A stretch of DNA of 64,000 nucleotides from assembly GCA_019155185.1 (NCBI GenBank), contig CM032808.1, positions 5,012,716 to 5,076,715 on the forward strand, written 5' to 3'. The notes beneath the pieces are model-generated. The model was not told where the DNA came from, ran no database searches, and was given only the letters and a program-made list of their open reading frames with translations. Source of the DNA: Beaufortia kweichowensis (Eukaryota; Chordata; Actinopteri; Cypriniformes; Gastromyzontidae). The position numbers and the translations under genes were made by a program. How positions within the stretch are numbered: the stretch's first letter is position 1; the number at the start of each line of letters is the position of its first letter. This document shows positions 47,201 through 57,761 of the stretch, one piece after another.

Positions 47201-47630
47201 TCATGACCGAAGGAGTGAGATCCAGGATACAAGCGGCCGAAATGAGTTTCCTCCGCCGGGTGGTTGGGCTCCCTTAGAGATAGGGTGAGGAGCTCGGTCA
47301 CTCGGGGGGCTTCGAGTAGATCCGCTGCTCCTCCACATCGAGAGAGGCCAGCTGAGGTGGCTTGGGCATCTGTTTAGGATGCCTCCTGGGCGCCTCCCAA
47401 AGGGAGGTGTTCGGGCATGTCCCACCGGGAGGAGGCCCAGGGAAGACCCAGAACACGCTGGAGGGACTATGTCTCGGCTGGCCTGGGAAGCGCCTCGAGG
47501 TTCCCCGGAGGAGTTGGAGGAAGTGTCTGGGGAGAGGGAAGTCTGGGCGTCCCTGCTTAGACTGCTGCCCCCGCGACCCGGTCCCGGATAAGCGGAGGAA
47601 AATGGATGGATGGATGGATGTTTTGCGGGC
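44280..47630 (+). mobile_element. Rex3: Rex3 (RTE-clade) LINE, near full length
   Basis: A non-LTR retrotransposon from the 5' end (ccctctcctgggactgccac, about 44,291) to a 3' tail of GATG repeats (47,601-47,620). The 12-bp sequence tgttttgcgggc occurs at 44,280-44,291 and 47,619-47,630 as a target duplication; L2 ORF1 sequence continues on both flanks. The GATG tail is a known Rex3 feature, and the words gcagaccggggtggtggt (46,261) and cagggctgcccttgtcaccg (46,705) correspond, with small differences, to the conserved sites commonly used to amplify Rex3 in fishes. GC content is far higher than in the surroundings. Frame breaks are numerous, so it is inactive. Confidence 0.9.
44651..47593 (+). 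pseudogene. Rex3 endonuclease-reverse transcriptase remnant
   Basis: A single ORF2-type protein broken into at least six frames. Endonuclease: LTLGTWNVTCSWEKEPELV (from about 44,724) and VVLLGDFNSAW (about 45,120-45,150). Linker: 45,367-45,561 and 45,750-46,052, the latter with RRLRRGKRCP. Reverse transcriptase: 46,271-46,792 with NYRGITLLSLPGKVYARVL, GFRPGRGTLDQLY and motif A FVDLEKAFDRVPRG, which keeps its Asp. Motif B is damaged near 46,690-46,715, and the FADD-type motif C at about 46,815-46,830 is disrupted by a frameshift. The C-terminal region includes EEFKYLGVLFTSEGRMEREI (about 46,997-47,056) and RLAWEAPRGSPEELEEVSGE (to about 47,540). Confidence 0.85.
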
Positions 47631-47750
47631 ACCACTTAGACATCCAGCCATGCAGTGACAATAATCTACTGTAGATCTCATCACCCCGGTAAGTGGGTAG
47701 GGGACCAGAGCATATTTGTGACAGAGTGACCTGTCCCTGTTGGTTAGCGC

Positions 47751-47787
<37 letters not shown>

Positions 47788-48945
47788 TCAGCCCAACTTA
47801 CCTCATCCTCCGTTCCCTGCTGAGGCGTTGTGGGTGCACACGCACGACATTAGCACGCTGGTCGTCATATACGCAAACATATCCACTCCATTTCCATCCC
47901 CGTCAGAATCCACGCTGCGCATAACAACATGCATACATACCTGAGTTGTCTTTCGTTTCTGTGTTTAGTTATGATGTCGTGTTAATACATACCTGTGTTC
48001 CATGTTTGTCAGCATCTGTGTTGCCGGTCTTTCGCGTTGCTTCTCCACCATCAGTCGGCTGAACCCAAGCGTCACCCAGTGCCGGAAGCGCTGTGTGTGG
48101 ACGCATCGGCGCAAAGCAACCGGAAGTCGGCTCATCCACTGTCTTGTTAATATGGGGGGATAATGGAAATGTGGCATTATTATTATGTGTTATATAATAT
48201 ATTCTTTTATATTCTTATTTTTTCTCTCTTTGTTCTTTTGTACAGTTTTTTTTCTATTTGTTTTTTTTTGTTACTTTTGTATATAGCTTTGGTCGTTTGT
48301 CTACTGGGACTGTTTCACCTTTCGAGCACCGTAAATAAACATCACTTTACACTTTACATCTCTGCGAGTATTGCCATATTTTTTTCGGGATTTTTTTTTG
48401 GGGCAAACCCAGTTTTGCCTGACAGCGGGCCTGCGAAGACCCGTTGTCCCACAATATTACAGTGTCTGACAGAGTTTTTACAAGTTCACAGACCTCCTTA
48501 ATATTATCTCTAGTGATCTCCGATTGGCGAAGTCTCATATCGTTTGTGCCGACATGAATAACAATCTTAGAGAATTTACGTTTAGCCTTAGCCAGCACTT
48601 TCAATTTAGAACTAATGTCAGATGCTCTGACTCCTGATATGCATTCAACAATGGTGGCTGGGGTCTCTATTTCCGGGTTCCGTAGAATAGAATCACCGAT
48701 AACCAGAGCGCTTGACACAGGCATCTCAGCTGGTGTGTTGCTGAGTGGGAAGAACCGTGGGAAGATAATCACAGGAGCGGGAGAGTGGCGCCGCTTTTTT
48801 TACGACTATGCCACCTGACTCTCACCCAGCTGCCCTACAGTTGGAACCGAGCCATGATTATTGCACATTGTGCTAGGCGCATCCGAAATAGTGTCTGAAA
48901 TATTAGTACCCTTACTAGTCTTAACAAGAGTTTGAATGCGTAATT
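47631..48945 (-). pseudogene. L2 ORF1 with esterase domain, twice interrupted
   Basis: Minus strand. LELRIQTL (about 48,920-48,945) is the end of a likely coiled-coil N-terminus. The SGNH/GDSL-type esterase follows: ALVIGDSILRN with the nucleophile Ser (48,685-48,715), then KIVIHVGTNDMRLRQSEITR with the GTND block (48,520-48,580), up to SDTVI at 48,459. The solo LTR lies here; beyond it the protein resumes as CSGPLPTYRGDEIYSRLLSL (47,650-47,711). Rex3 interrupts next, and the end (YIENWKYFWRRPDLLKRDCLHP, with the D..H pair) is at about 44,205-44,270. Esterase domains are known in ORF1 of CR1/L2 LINEs including the zebrafish L2. The N-terminal side also carries stops near 48,800. Confidence 0.8.
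47717..48453 (+). repeat. Solo LTR, 737 bp, TSD atatt
   Basis: Begins TGTGACAG and ends GTCCCACA, flanked by atatt at 47,712-47,716 and 48,454-48,458. Joining L2 ORF1 sequence across it keeps the esterase reading order, proving that it is an insertion. A polyadenylation signal (AATAAA, about 48,333) on the plus strand sits about 115 bp before the end. It includes a CA microsatellite at 47,750-47,783. No internal genes. Its ends do not match the TGTCACGG LTR pair, so it belongs to a different family. Confidence 0.85.
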
Positions 48946-51566
48946 CTAGTTATGTAACTCTAGGGTATGTAACCCTGATTCCCTGAAAAGGGAACGAGAA
49001 GCTGCACCAGCGTAGCGTAGCGATGCTATGGGAACGCCTCTGCATGATTGCGTCTGAAGCACTTGTATCAAAATCGTCGAATGACAGGCTGTGACATCAT
49101 AGGCGGGATGACATCTGGACCAGGAAGTAGAAAGCACCCCGGAATGACAGCATTCTAGCTTCTTAGGCTGAAGCTGCACTCAGGGGTGCAGGGAGTATGG
49201 CAGGGAGACGCAGCATCTCGTTCCCTTTTCAGGAAACCCTTCAGACATTCCCTCATGCTGCATCTTCATGGGAGATGGCTGTCCAGAGACTCTATAAGCT
49301 AGTAAGATAGCCTCAACTATCCAGCTGCTGTTGGTTTGCTTGGTCACCGGCAAGCCCTTGCTGGCTGGCCTAAAACACACAAACAGCTGCTCGGACTTTC
49401 GCCAAGAAGCAGCTCTATGTACATACGCATCCAGTGTCCGCACTTGACACACCAAGTTTAACTTCTTCTAGTCTGGATTCCAGAAAGGGGGAGGACAGAA
49501 TGCCTGCAACACAATAGGCCTCGGCATATTGGTGGGTACCTTGGGCATGTAACCCTGTCTTGGATACAGGAAGACTTTAGTCATACCTATGCACGAAGGA
49601 GAGACAGAGAGAGCTTGGAAATCTCCAACCCTCTTCAGAAAAGAAATTTCCAGGAAGAAGTCTTAATGGTGAGAATTTTGGCTGAGATGGCCTCAATGGG
49701 TTTAAATGGAGCCCTAGATAAGCCCTCTAGTACCACTGCCAGGTCCCAAGCTGGGATTCTGGCATGAAGTGCAGGCCTCAGTGTGCCACGAAGGAAGCGT
49801 GTTACCAGCGGGTCTCGCCCCTTAGACTGGCCATTGAAAGGTGTGTGGCAGGCAGAGATGGCTGCCACATACACCTTTAAAGTTGAGGGCATCAGCCCGG
49901 ACAGAAAACGGTCTTGCAGGAGCTCAAGTACTGTGGTAACAGGACAGTTAACTGGATCCCGCATCCGACCTTCACACCATAACGTGAATATTTTCCACTT
50001 CAGTGCATACAGCTTCTTTGTGGAAGGAGCGCTGAGAATAGTCTCAACAACCTCAGTTGAGAGACCTGCCTCTATGAGGGCCCCCTCAGAAGCCACACCC
50101 ACAGTTTCTACATCTCTGGGCAGGGGTGAAGAATAGTGCCCTGCACCTGAAATAGGAGATCTTCTGACCGGCAGCTCGAAAGGGTGTCATCTAGGAGCGC
50201 TATGAGGTCCGAGAACCATACTCGGGCCGGCCACTGCGGTGCTACCAGCAACAGGCATACCAGCGTACAGGCATATCCATCCCCAGTGGGGTTGGCGGTG
50301 TTAGGGAGAATCTCTGAGTTGTCTACTGAGACGCAAACCAGTCCACCTCGACTGGGTAAAACCTTTCCCAGATTGAACAGTTAAGTCTCCATTCTCCTGG
50401 CCCCTGCCTCGACAGGGCGTACGCTCCCACATTAAGATGCTCAAAAATACACATAGCTCTGAGTGAGATAAGTTTTGGGCCCTGGGCCCACAGAAGGATC
50501 TGGTATGCCATTTTGTATAATGGGCACAGTAGCAGACCGCTGATAATTTAAATATGTCACCACCGATGTGTTGTCTGTGCAGACCAACACATGCCTGTGT
50601 CTGAGCTTTGGAAAGAACTGCCTCACAGCCAGCCACACCGCCATGAGTTCCAGACAGTTTATGTGCCACATGACCTAATTGGCCTTCTATACCCATCTGG
50701 CAGAGTGGCCTTCCATAAACACTTCCAAGCCTGTGAGGGATGCGTCTGTCGTTAGCGTGACACAGCAACAAGTTGACCCCAGCACTAGGCCCTGGGACAA
50801 AAACCCAACCTTTTTCCACAAAGCCCCGAAGACATTTGTGTGAGACCTTGAATACCTCTCGGGGAAAACCCTTTTGTTTTAAGCCACCACTGTACAGGTC
50901 TCATGTGCAGCAGGCCAAGAGGTATCACGTTGGCTGCGGCTGCCATGAGACCCAGCAGACGTTGAAACTGCTTCACAGTACTGCGGTGATAAAGCTGGAC
51001 CCCGTTCACTGACAGAATGGAATTTATGCGAGCTGGTGAAAGCTGTGCCTTCATGACTCTCGAGTCCCATTCTACACCCAGATAAGTAGTTCCCTAAACT
51101 GGAGAAAGTATTCATTTCTTGGCATTGAGCCTCAACCCCAACATCTGCAATGAGCAATGACAACATCTCGATGTTGCACTGCCAACTGTTCTGACTGAAC
51201 TAGAATGAGCCAATCATCCAGATAATTGAGTATGTGGATGCCCCAGAGACGCACAGGTGCCAGAGTGGCATCCACACACTTCGTGAATGTGCAGGGTGAC
51301 AGGGCCAGACCGAAGGAAAGAACCCGATGTTGGTACCCTATGCCCCCAAAAGCGAACCTCAGGAACTTCCTGTGTTAAGGAAGGATGGAGACATGAAAGT
51401 ATGCATCCTTCATGTCTATGGTGACAAACCAGTCCTCGGACCTGATTTGAGTAACAATTTGTTTGAGTGTAAGCATCTTAAACTTCAGTGTCTTTACTGA
51501 GTGGTTCAGCATGCGCAAATCTAGAATAGGACGCAAGCCTCAAATCAAAACTGCAAGTCATAGGTA
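48946..51566 (-). mobile_element. DIRS-type tyrosine recombinase retrotransposon, 5' truncated
   Basis: Minus-strand order is reverse transcriptase (about 51,550-50,990), RNase H (about 50,700-50,480), tyrosine recombinase region (about 50,100-49,640), then a terminal repeat-like end (48,946-49,230) with paired words 'gaaaagggaacgagaagctgca' and 'tgctgcatcttcatggga' in inverted relation to 'tctcgttcccttttcaggaa'. No gag and no left terminal repeat are seen, so the copy is truncated near 51,566. It abuts L2 ORF1 at 48,945/48,946. DIRS elements do not make target duplications, and none is seen. Confidence 0.75.
49630..51566 (-). pseudogene. DIRS pol and recombinase remnants
   Basis: Reverse transcriptase: RPILDLRMLNHSVKTLKFKM near 51,480-51,540, then FVTIDMKDAYFHVSI (motif A Asp, near 51,400-51,440), GLALSPCTFTK (motif B, near 51,280) and NYLDDWLIL (motif C, near 51,205-51,230). 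RNase H: HINCLELMAVWLAVRQFFP and VCTDNTSVVTYLN in 50,441-50,671. The frame 49,635-50,102 (155 residues) contains STKKLYALKWKIFTLWCEGR and LKVYVAAISACHTPFNGQSK, typical of the N-terminal part of the DIRS tyrosine recombinase; the catalytic R-H-R-Y part was not found. Frame changes are frequent. Confidence 0.75.
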
Positions 51567-52819
51567 CCGAATATAGTCTACATGGATCTTGATTACCCAA
51601 ATAATTCTAAGCATTCAAAGTTGTATTACTATATAGAAAAAACATAAAACTTTTTATGCATCTGTATAAACGTGAATCGTTTAACAACAATGTCGTGTAT
51701 ATGTGAAACTTTAAAAACTTTTACGTTTTTGACTAGATTGTTATTGTGTAAACGTGGCCTAAGATAGGTCTCATCTTGAAGATTTGGTATGGATTGCTAT
51801 GGTCACCAACTTTTGTCTTGTAGTTATATTTAATAAATATCCAGATTTAATAAATATAACTGGTGAATGTATGTCTGATGTGTCTCAGGCACTACATCCT
51901 GTAGGGATAAAGATAATTTTGACTGTTTTCAGAATTCTGTTTTCAGAATGTGTGTTGAGCAGAAAACTAGAATGTGTGGAGACAGTGGTTAAATGTGTCA
52001 TCTTTTGGAAAAGCAAAATAGATGCATAAATGGCCTGACATTTGTCAATGCTGGAAAAAACAAACGGTTACTTTACAGTTTGTAATCCTTATATACCATG
52101 TATAATGATTTTTTAAAATAACATTTATTATGAAAAAGTACAAAACTTTTATGTATATGCAAAATGCAACACATATACCAATTACACCATTTTAAAAATG
52201 TTTCTTAAAAAGAGAGTTGTAAACTGTCTTCTGACCGTGATAAAATTAATTAAAGATGTCTCAGTTAGCTGCTCAGGTCTCTGGTCTGATGAGATCACAG
52301 TAACAGCCTGGCCTATGGCACTGCCTGAGTAAGCCTGAGCAAGCCTGAGCCTAGGTATTGAAAAGCTCTATCATTTTTTTTCAACACAAGCCTCACCCCA
52401 AACACCTCTCCCTTTACCATCCAGTAATAGACTAGGACAGGCCTCTCCTGAGACCCCATACTGCCCTGGGGCGAGGTACCAAGCACCTTTTGCTGTGATA
52501 CTCTTGATGTCTTTCAACGCTGCCACCAAACACTGGCCTATTTGAACCCCTAAACTAACTAATGTCACCCTGTGTTTCCCTTTGCTGTAGTGTCCGCTCT
52601 CTAGGGGCATGGTGCAGTGGTAAAGAAATTTTTGTGTGTAGTTTTCTAATTAACAGGCTAAATTCCACTGACCCAAGAGCTCCTTCTATTGATTTTATTG
52701 CGTTTTGTGATGCAAGTGCCTCCCCGCAAAACTATAATGGAAATGACATTATGACAAAAAAGCTTGATACTTCCTTATAATTAAAGAATTTTAAACATGC
52801 CAACACAAACATATGAAAA
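51567..52819. other. Unassigned DNA
   Basis: No recognised element. A 79-codon minus-strand open frame at 52,371-52,610 shows no family motif and I do not call it a gene. Confidence 0.4.
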
Positions 52820-53149
52820 GTTATTTTTATAATATAACTTGTTTGTTGCATAAAGGTGTGGTGAATGGAAATTACTGCATTTTTCTAAAAACAGCCATGT
52901 TAATAGGCAATGAGCAGTGATTTTAATATAAGACACATTGTCATTGCTAAAAAATGACACTTATTAATCCTTGGCAGAAGTTATTTTTATAATATAACTT
53001 GTTTGTTGCATAAAGGTGTGGTGAATGGAAATTACTGTATTTTTCTATAAACAGCCATGTTAACAGACAATGAGCAGTGATTTTAATATAAGACAAATTG
53101 TCATAGCTAAAAAAATTAAACTGGACACGTTATTAGTCCTTGGCAGAAG
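52820..53149. repeat. 160-bp tandem duplication
   Basis: The unit starting GTTATTTTTATAATATAACT at 52,820 is repeated from 52,980. The copies differ at only a few positions, plus a 10-15 bp indel near the end of the second copy. Non-coding. Confidence 0.9.
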
Positions 53150-54281
53150 TTACAACTTGATTATATGCTGAACATGGGATGAATGTTTACTTTTCTATTA
53201 TTTCCATATCATTCTCATACCATTTGTCATATATGACAATTACACCCTGACATCTTTGCTCAAAACTCTGTTGAAGCTGTTGTGTTTATGTAACATGTCA
53301 GGGAAGTCTTTAAATACAAGGAAACTGCACATTACTTTATTTAGCTGTTGGTGGCCACATAATAAATGTAATATACTGTACAAGCCAATGAAACACCATT
53401 AAACCTCAATGGTCTGCGCACATTTAACTTGACTGGAGAAATTGTGGTCTGTCCATGTGTTTTGCTGTGTAATGTTTTTAAAGTTCTAAACCTGCACTGC
53501 ACACTCCACACTCTGTGGTTTTAGAGTTAGTCTTTGTTGCAAAGATGTCTGAATTAAATGTTTACACATAACGTTAAATGATAGGAAAGTCATCACTTTA
53601 ATGACTCTTTTTCTGTTGCACTAGTTCAGCTTTGTTCTGGGATTGTAACCACAATGCCTGAGCTCTGCCTGTGCCCTTGGCAGACTAAATTCCTTTAAGT
53701 TATTAAAACTGGCTGAGGAGGTGATGAATGTTTGCTTTCTATTCATTTTTCCTCATTTCTTCACACTGCAGAAACACTGAACATTTTTCACTGTCTGCAG
53801 ACATATATTTAAAATGTTTCTATAAAATGTATTTTCCTCATGTGTAGCATATTGGAGCCATATTGGTACTGAAGGCTTGCTTCTTCTCAATATCAAATCA
53901 AACCAAGACCAGCCTTCACATCCTGGTGAACCTCTTTGAAAGCATGCAGCAGTCTAACAAAGGGAGTAGATCACCATTACTGAATTCAGCACCCGAAGTT
54001 ACGAAAAGTACACTGGAACGTGGCAGCATTAGATTCAGCCTCTTCTGTGTTGTCTTCTCTAGCAATCAAGCTGTCCTAGTTGAATAAGGTGTTCTGTGCT
54101 CTCAAAAGTTATGGTGGGTGAAAACACAAGCTATGTGTGTGATGACTGAAAGTGGAGCATGCACACGCAGCTCTCGAGGCTGCAGATATTGAAGCAAGAA
54201 GTCACACATTACACTCCTAGGGATGGGGTCCACATGTTTCCCTATTAGAGAGAGACACCAGGCTCTCTAATTTCATTGTAT
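53150..54281. other. Unassigned DNA
   Basis: No element recognised. A 74-codon open frame at 53,863-54,087 has no recognisable motif. Confidence 0.4.
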
Positions 54282-54329
54282 TTCACTGTCCCGAAGAAGG
54301 ATGGAGGTTTGCATCCTATCTTAGACCTT
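54282..54329 (+). pseudogene. DIRS reverse transcriptase scrap
   Basis: Sixteen codons read FTVPKKDGGLHPILDL, the conserved block at the start of the DIRS-type reverse transcriptase fingers. No neighbouring DIRS sequence is evident, so it is a very short remnant. The orientation is opposite to that of the DIRS copy at 49-51.6 kb. Confidence 0.5.
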
Positions 54330-54402
54330 TGACATCGAAATCTCTGAAGAGATTGAGTAATGCACAGGTTACTAGGAAGAGTCATCCAGCATCTCAACAA
54401 AC

Positions 54403-54545
54403 CAAAAGTAAACTGATATATATATATATATATATATCAGTTTACTTTTGATAGATAGATAGATATGTAGATAGATAGATATGTAGATAGATATGTAGAT
54501 AGATATGTAGGTAGATAGATATGTAGATAGATATATAGATATATA
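54403..54545. repeat. Palindromic TA core followed by GATA-type microsatellite
   Basis: 54,403-54,450 is a perfect or near-perfect palindrome: 'caaaagtaaactga', then TA repeats, then 'tcagtttacttttg'. It is followed by repeats of 'atagatagatatgtag' to about 54,545. Confidence 0.9.
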
Positions 54546-55019
54546 GACATTTTAAGCACTCAATTAAAAATGTATACATAACATATTAATCAAAATTACA
54601 GATTCTTGTTGGTCCAAAAAAGTAGTAACCGACTTATCTTTCATGGGCAAACACTTGCGCTAATCCTGCATTGAACTCACAGAGATTAGAGAAGCAGTCG
54701 TCAGTAAAATGACGAGCACACAACAAATGGTTAGAATTGTACTGCTGTGGTATCATGGACAAAATTATTTTAACCACAGATTCTTCACATCATATTTTGG
54801 CAGAGAAAACAAAACACACTTGCTTTCACGTCGCAGAACACTTCTTCGCCAGTCTTCTCAAACTCCACCTATGTAGGTAAAAGGCCTGAGATTAAAAAAT
54901 ATAACATCTTGTTAAGGCAGTTCAGAGTTGACCATTTCTTTTGGGAGACAATTATCTTTATTTGTCACTTACTTTTTTGATTGACAACTTTGCAGGCCGT
55001 TTAAATTAAAGAACAGTTC
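54546..55019. other. No feature recognised
   Basis: Nothing assignable. Confidence 0.4.
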
Positions 55020-55499
55020 TGTTACACACTGCAAAAAAAGATAAGTTTTCAAAAACCCATATAACGGTTAGCGGATGAAGGAGACTGATACAACAGAGTA
55101 AGTTTGGCGAGTTTACTTGAGTGCACAAACATAAAATATCCACAGTAAGTATATAAGGCAAGTATAAACAGGTAAGTGTATTCACACGTTGGTATAAAAC
55201 CACAGGTAAGTATAAACGGGTAAGAACATCCACAAGTAAACGATCACAGGTAAATACATCCAAATGTAGAATACCCCGGTAACCCGATCAGGCCAACAGC
55301 ATGAAAACTACATACTATAAACGAGACCTGACCAAGACGATTGGGAAAACATGTGGATTAAATAGAGTCCAGGCAATGAGAGACAGCTGCTGCAGTGATC
55401 AAAGATGGCGGGTGAGTGAGGTTCAATGGATCATGGGAAATGCAGTTCTTGGGAATAAAAGTTCAGTGATAAAGATCTGGTGAGGGTGGAACTGTGACA
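55020..55499 (-). repeat. LTR-like repeat, about 480 bp
   Basis: On the minus strand this starts TGTCACAGTTCC and ends near GTGTAACA, similar in kind to the TGTCACGG...GGTAACA solo LTRs. The left part has several 'acaggtaagtataaac' direct repeats (55,145-55,260), and the right part shares 'gggaaatgcagttctt' style sequence with 23.8 kb and 9.3 kb. No clean 5-bp duplication is present at these exact borders, so the borders are uncertain. Confidence 0.45.
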
Positions 55500-55713
55500 A
55501 TAACCTGTTCTTTAAGGCTCTCTTATCTGGGGCCTTCCTTTAAGATGTGTGATGCAGTGAGGTGGTCCTCCCTACACACATTTATAAGTTTTATATTTTG
55601 GACTTTCATGCCAACCCTGGGTTGGCCTTTATCAAAACAATTAGTGCACTTCTTATCCAGTAGGCAGTTGGCTGCTGTTGATGTGATTGTAATATATAAA
55701 TACTAACCTTATC

Positions 55714-56532
55714 CAGGGCTCGACATTAACGCTTGTCCGCTTATCCAGGACAAGTTAATATTTTGGACGGGCAGGTGAAAGAGACTTTTACTTGCCCGAT
55801 TGGACAAGTAGCCTAAAATATAAAAACACAATAGTAATCGCCTCAGCAATTGCAAGTCAGCATTACGTTATTTAAAATATATTCACGAGCAAACCTCAAA
55901 ACAACGATTGTTTTCTCTCACATATTTGCATATACATATACATACATGTTTCCCCTCACACATACACGCATACACTAGTGCTAACAGGTAAATGTTAACT
56001 TCAAGCACTGTTTTAATGCAAGATGAGCTCTAACTTTATTTTTTATTGAACAATAGGTGTTTTTAGAACATCAATTAGTATGATCTATATCACTCTATAT
56101 CACTTTGGTAAACCCCTTATTGTTTTTATATAAGTTGCTTATGTGGTAAAATAGAGTAAGGTTGAAGGTTTTTTGTGTATTAATGAACTGTTCTTTCTGT
56201 TCATCCCAAATAGAATAATGTATCTCGCATTTGAAGTCATTTTAAAGGCTAATGTTCTCTTGTCTATTTTATTACTAATAACTACAAAAATCTTCTACAA
56301 AAAATTGTCACTTTTGACCAACTGTCCTTTTTCAATCATAGACTTTATCAGCTTTTTAAAGACACTTTTTAAAGACACCTTATAATCAGATTGTATAATC
56401 AGAACGACTCATTGGCAGTTTCCTTTTTATTTAAGTTTATATTTTTACTCCGTACCTTTTTTACTCGGGCATGAATGAAGAATTTACTTGTCCGAAGGAC
56501 AACCACATGGCAACGCTTTATGTCAAGCCCTG
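55714..56532. mobile_element. hAT-type nonautonomous element, 819 bp
   Basis: Left end CAGGGCTCGACATTAACGC; right end read inwards CAGGGCTTGACATAAAGCG. The 8-bp flanks accttatc (55,706-55,713) and gccttatc (56,533-56,540) match at 7 of 8, as expected for hAT. Near both ends the phrases 'acttgcccgattggacaagta' and 'acttgtccgaaggacaa' recur in subterminal positions. No transposase; short open frames inside have no motif. Confidence 0.8.
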
Positions 56533-56540
56533 GCCTTATC

Positions 56541-57761
56541 TAAGGTGAAACAATATGAGGTGACAATTTTGTATGAATTCATAGAATTTGAATTGTATAA
56601 AAACTAATGATTAATACAAATAAAGCAAGAATGAAGCCTGAAAACTGAAATGTACAAATGAGATTTGTAAAATAATTTGAATTAAACACCTTGTAAAATA
56701 GTTACCATGTTGATAAAGTAGCCATGTGATTGTGTTGGTAAATACAAAACTGTACAATATACAGTTTTGACAGAATAAAACTCATTGTGTTTATGGAAAG
56801 TCACCATAAAACATGGAAACAGAGTGTGTGTGCTGAGGAATGTTGACTTTTACACCATCAAAGTGACGGTTAAGTATAACAGTAATGCTTATTGCACACA
56901 GACAGATGTGTCATCAGCTCAACCCATTAACGTGTAGGTGTTGTAGTGGTCAGCTGACGTCTGAGTTATTTTTAGCCCAAGATACTTCCAGCATATGATG
57001 TCACTGACACAAAAACACAGACACAACAAAAGATCATATTGCTTTTCTGGTTGTGAGCAAGAGGAACAAGGTGATGATGTGCAAAATATTTAACAGGCAT
57101 ATACATTTCTTCCTGATGTTACTTGGGTAATTATTTCCTAAACATACTGTGTCATTAGTTTCATCATTAGCTTATTACTTAATCCATTGTCCAAGTTTTA
57201 GTAAGCTGTATATGTAGTTGTTTCTGTTAATTGTTTATGTTTCAAAACAAAGAAGTCTTTTCTCTTTGTTTCAACTTAGAGAAGCAGACTATGTGTTTGT
57301 CATGTGGTGGATTTGGAGGAGGCGTTTAGCTTTTGGCTCTAACAGAATTTGGCTCATTGCCAAAACTCTGTGAAAGCCATATATCAGTGTTACATTAATT
57401 CTGCACAGCGTAGGATTGAGCTGCTGGAGATGTGACTTTGAGGACGACTCAACATATGTATATCAGATATCTACTTATAATGTTCAAAAAGTTAAAAAGT
57501 TTTACTTTGTGACATTATTTCGTTTAAAATGCATAATTTATTTTTTTAATTATCACATCCCACCTTTTCTTCTATATAGTATATTTTCTGCTCCTATTCC
57601 TTTATGGCTACTAATCCAGATATATATTGTGTTTTTACATTATTTTTTGCTGACAAAAATGCTGTATTAGTGTGTATGAAATTGTATTTCCTAAAATGGG
57701 GAGGAAAATATGCCTTTTTAAAATAAAAAAAACATATTACAGTGGACAAGGCCAAAGATAC
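56541..57761. other. Unassigned DNA
   Basis: AT-rich with no recognised element. The 84-codon frame at 57,416-57,670 has hydrophobic, low-complexity content and no family motif. Confidence 0.4.

Larger units (their letters stand above)
40215..48945 (-). mobile_element. L2-clade LINE (type B), host of nested insertions
   Basis: One L2 copy on the minus strand can be followed from ORF1 (48,945) to the region after the reverse transcriptase (about 40,215). Its own sequence occupies 48,459-48,945, 47,631-47,711, 43,702-44,279, 41,761-43,525 and 40,215-40,634. The gaps are a solo LTR, a Rex3 LINE, an inverted L2 patch and a Tc1 element. The reverse transcriptase is of the type B subfamily also seen at 15.2-17.2 kb. 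The 3' UTR and tail are missing at the left end, unusual for a LINE, so a later deletion or breakpoint is likely there. The 5' end is cut by a DIRS element. Confidence 0.8.

Noticed and set aside
47362..47783. Open frames on the minus strand across the Rex3 3' end
   Set aside because: Antisense to the Rex3 C-terminal region, except for the short L2 ORF1 piece at 47,640-47,711 already annotated.
52371..52610. 79-residue minus-strand frame as a gene
   Set aside because: No family motif, no splice context, and a length within chance expectation.
55006..55263. 85-residue minus-strand frame
   Set aside because: Generated by 'acaggtaagtataaac' direct repeats in an LTR-like element; low-complexity Leu/Tyr/Val content.
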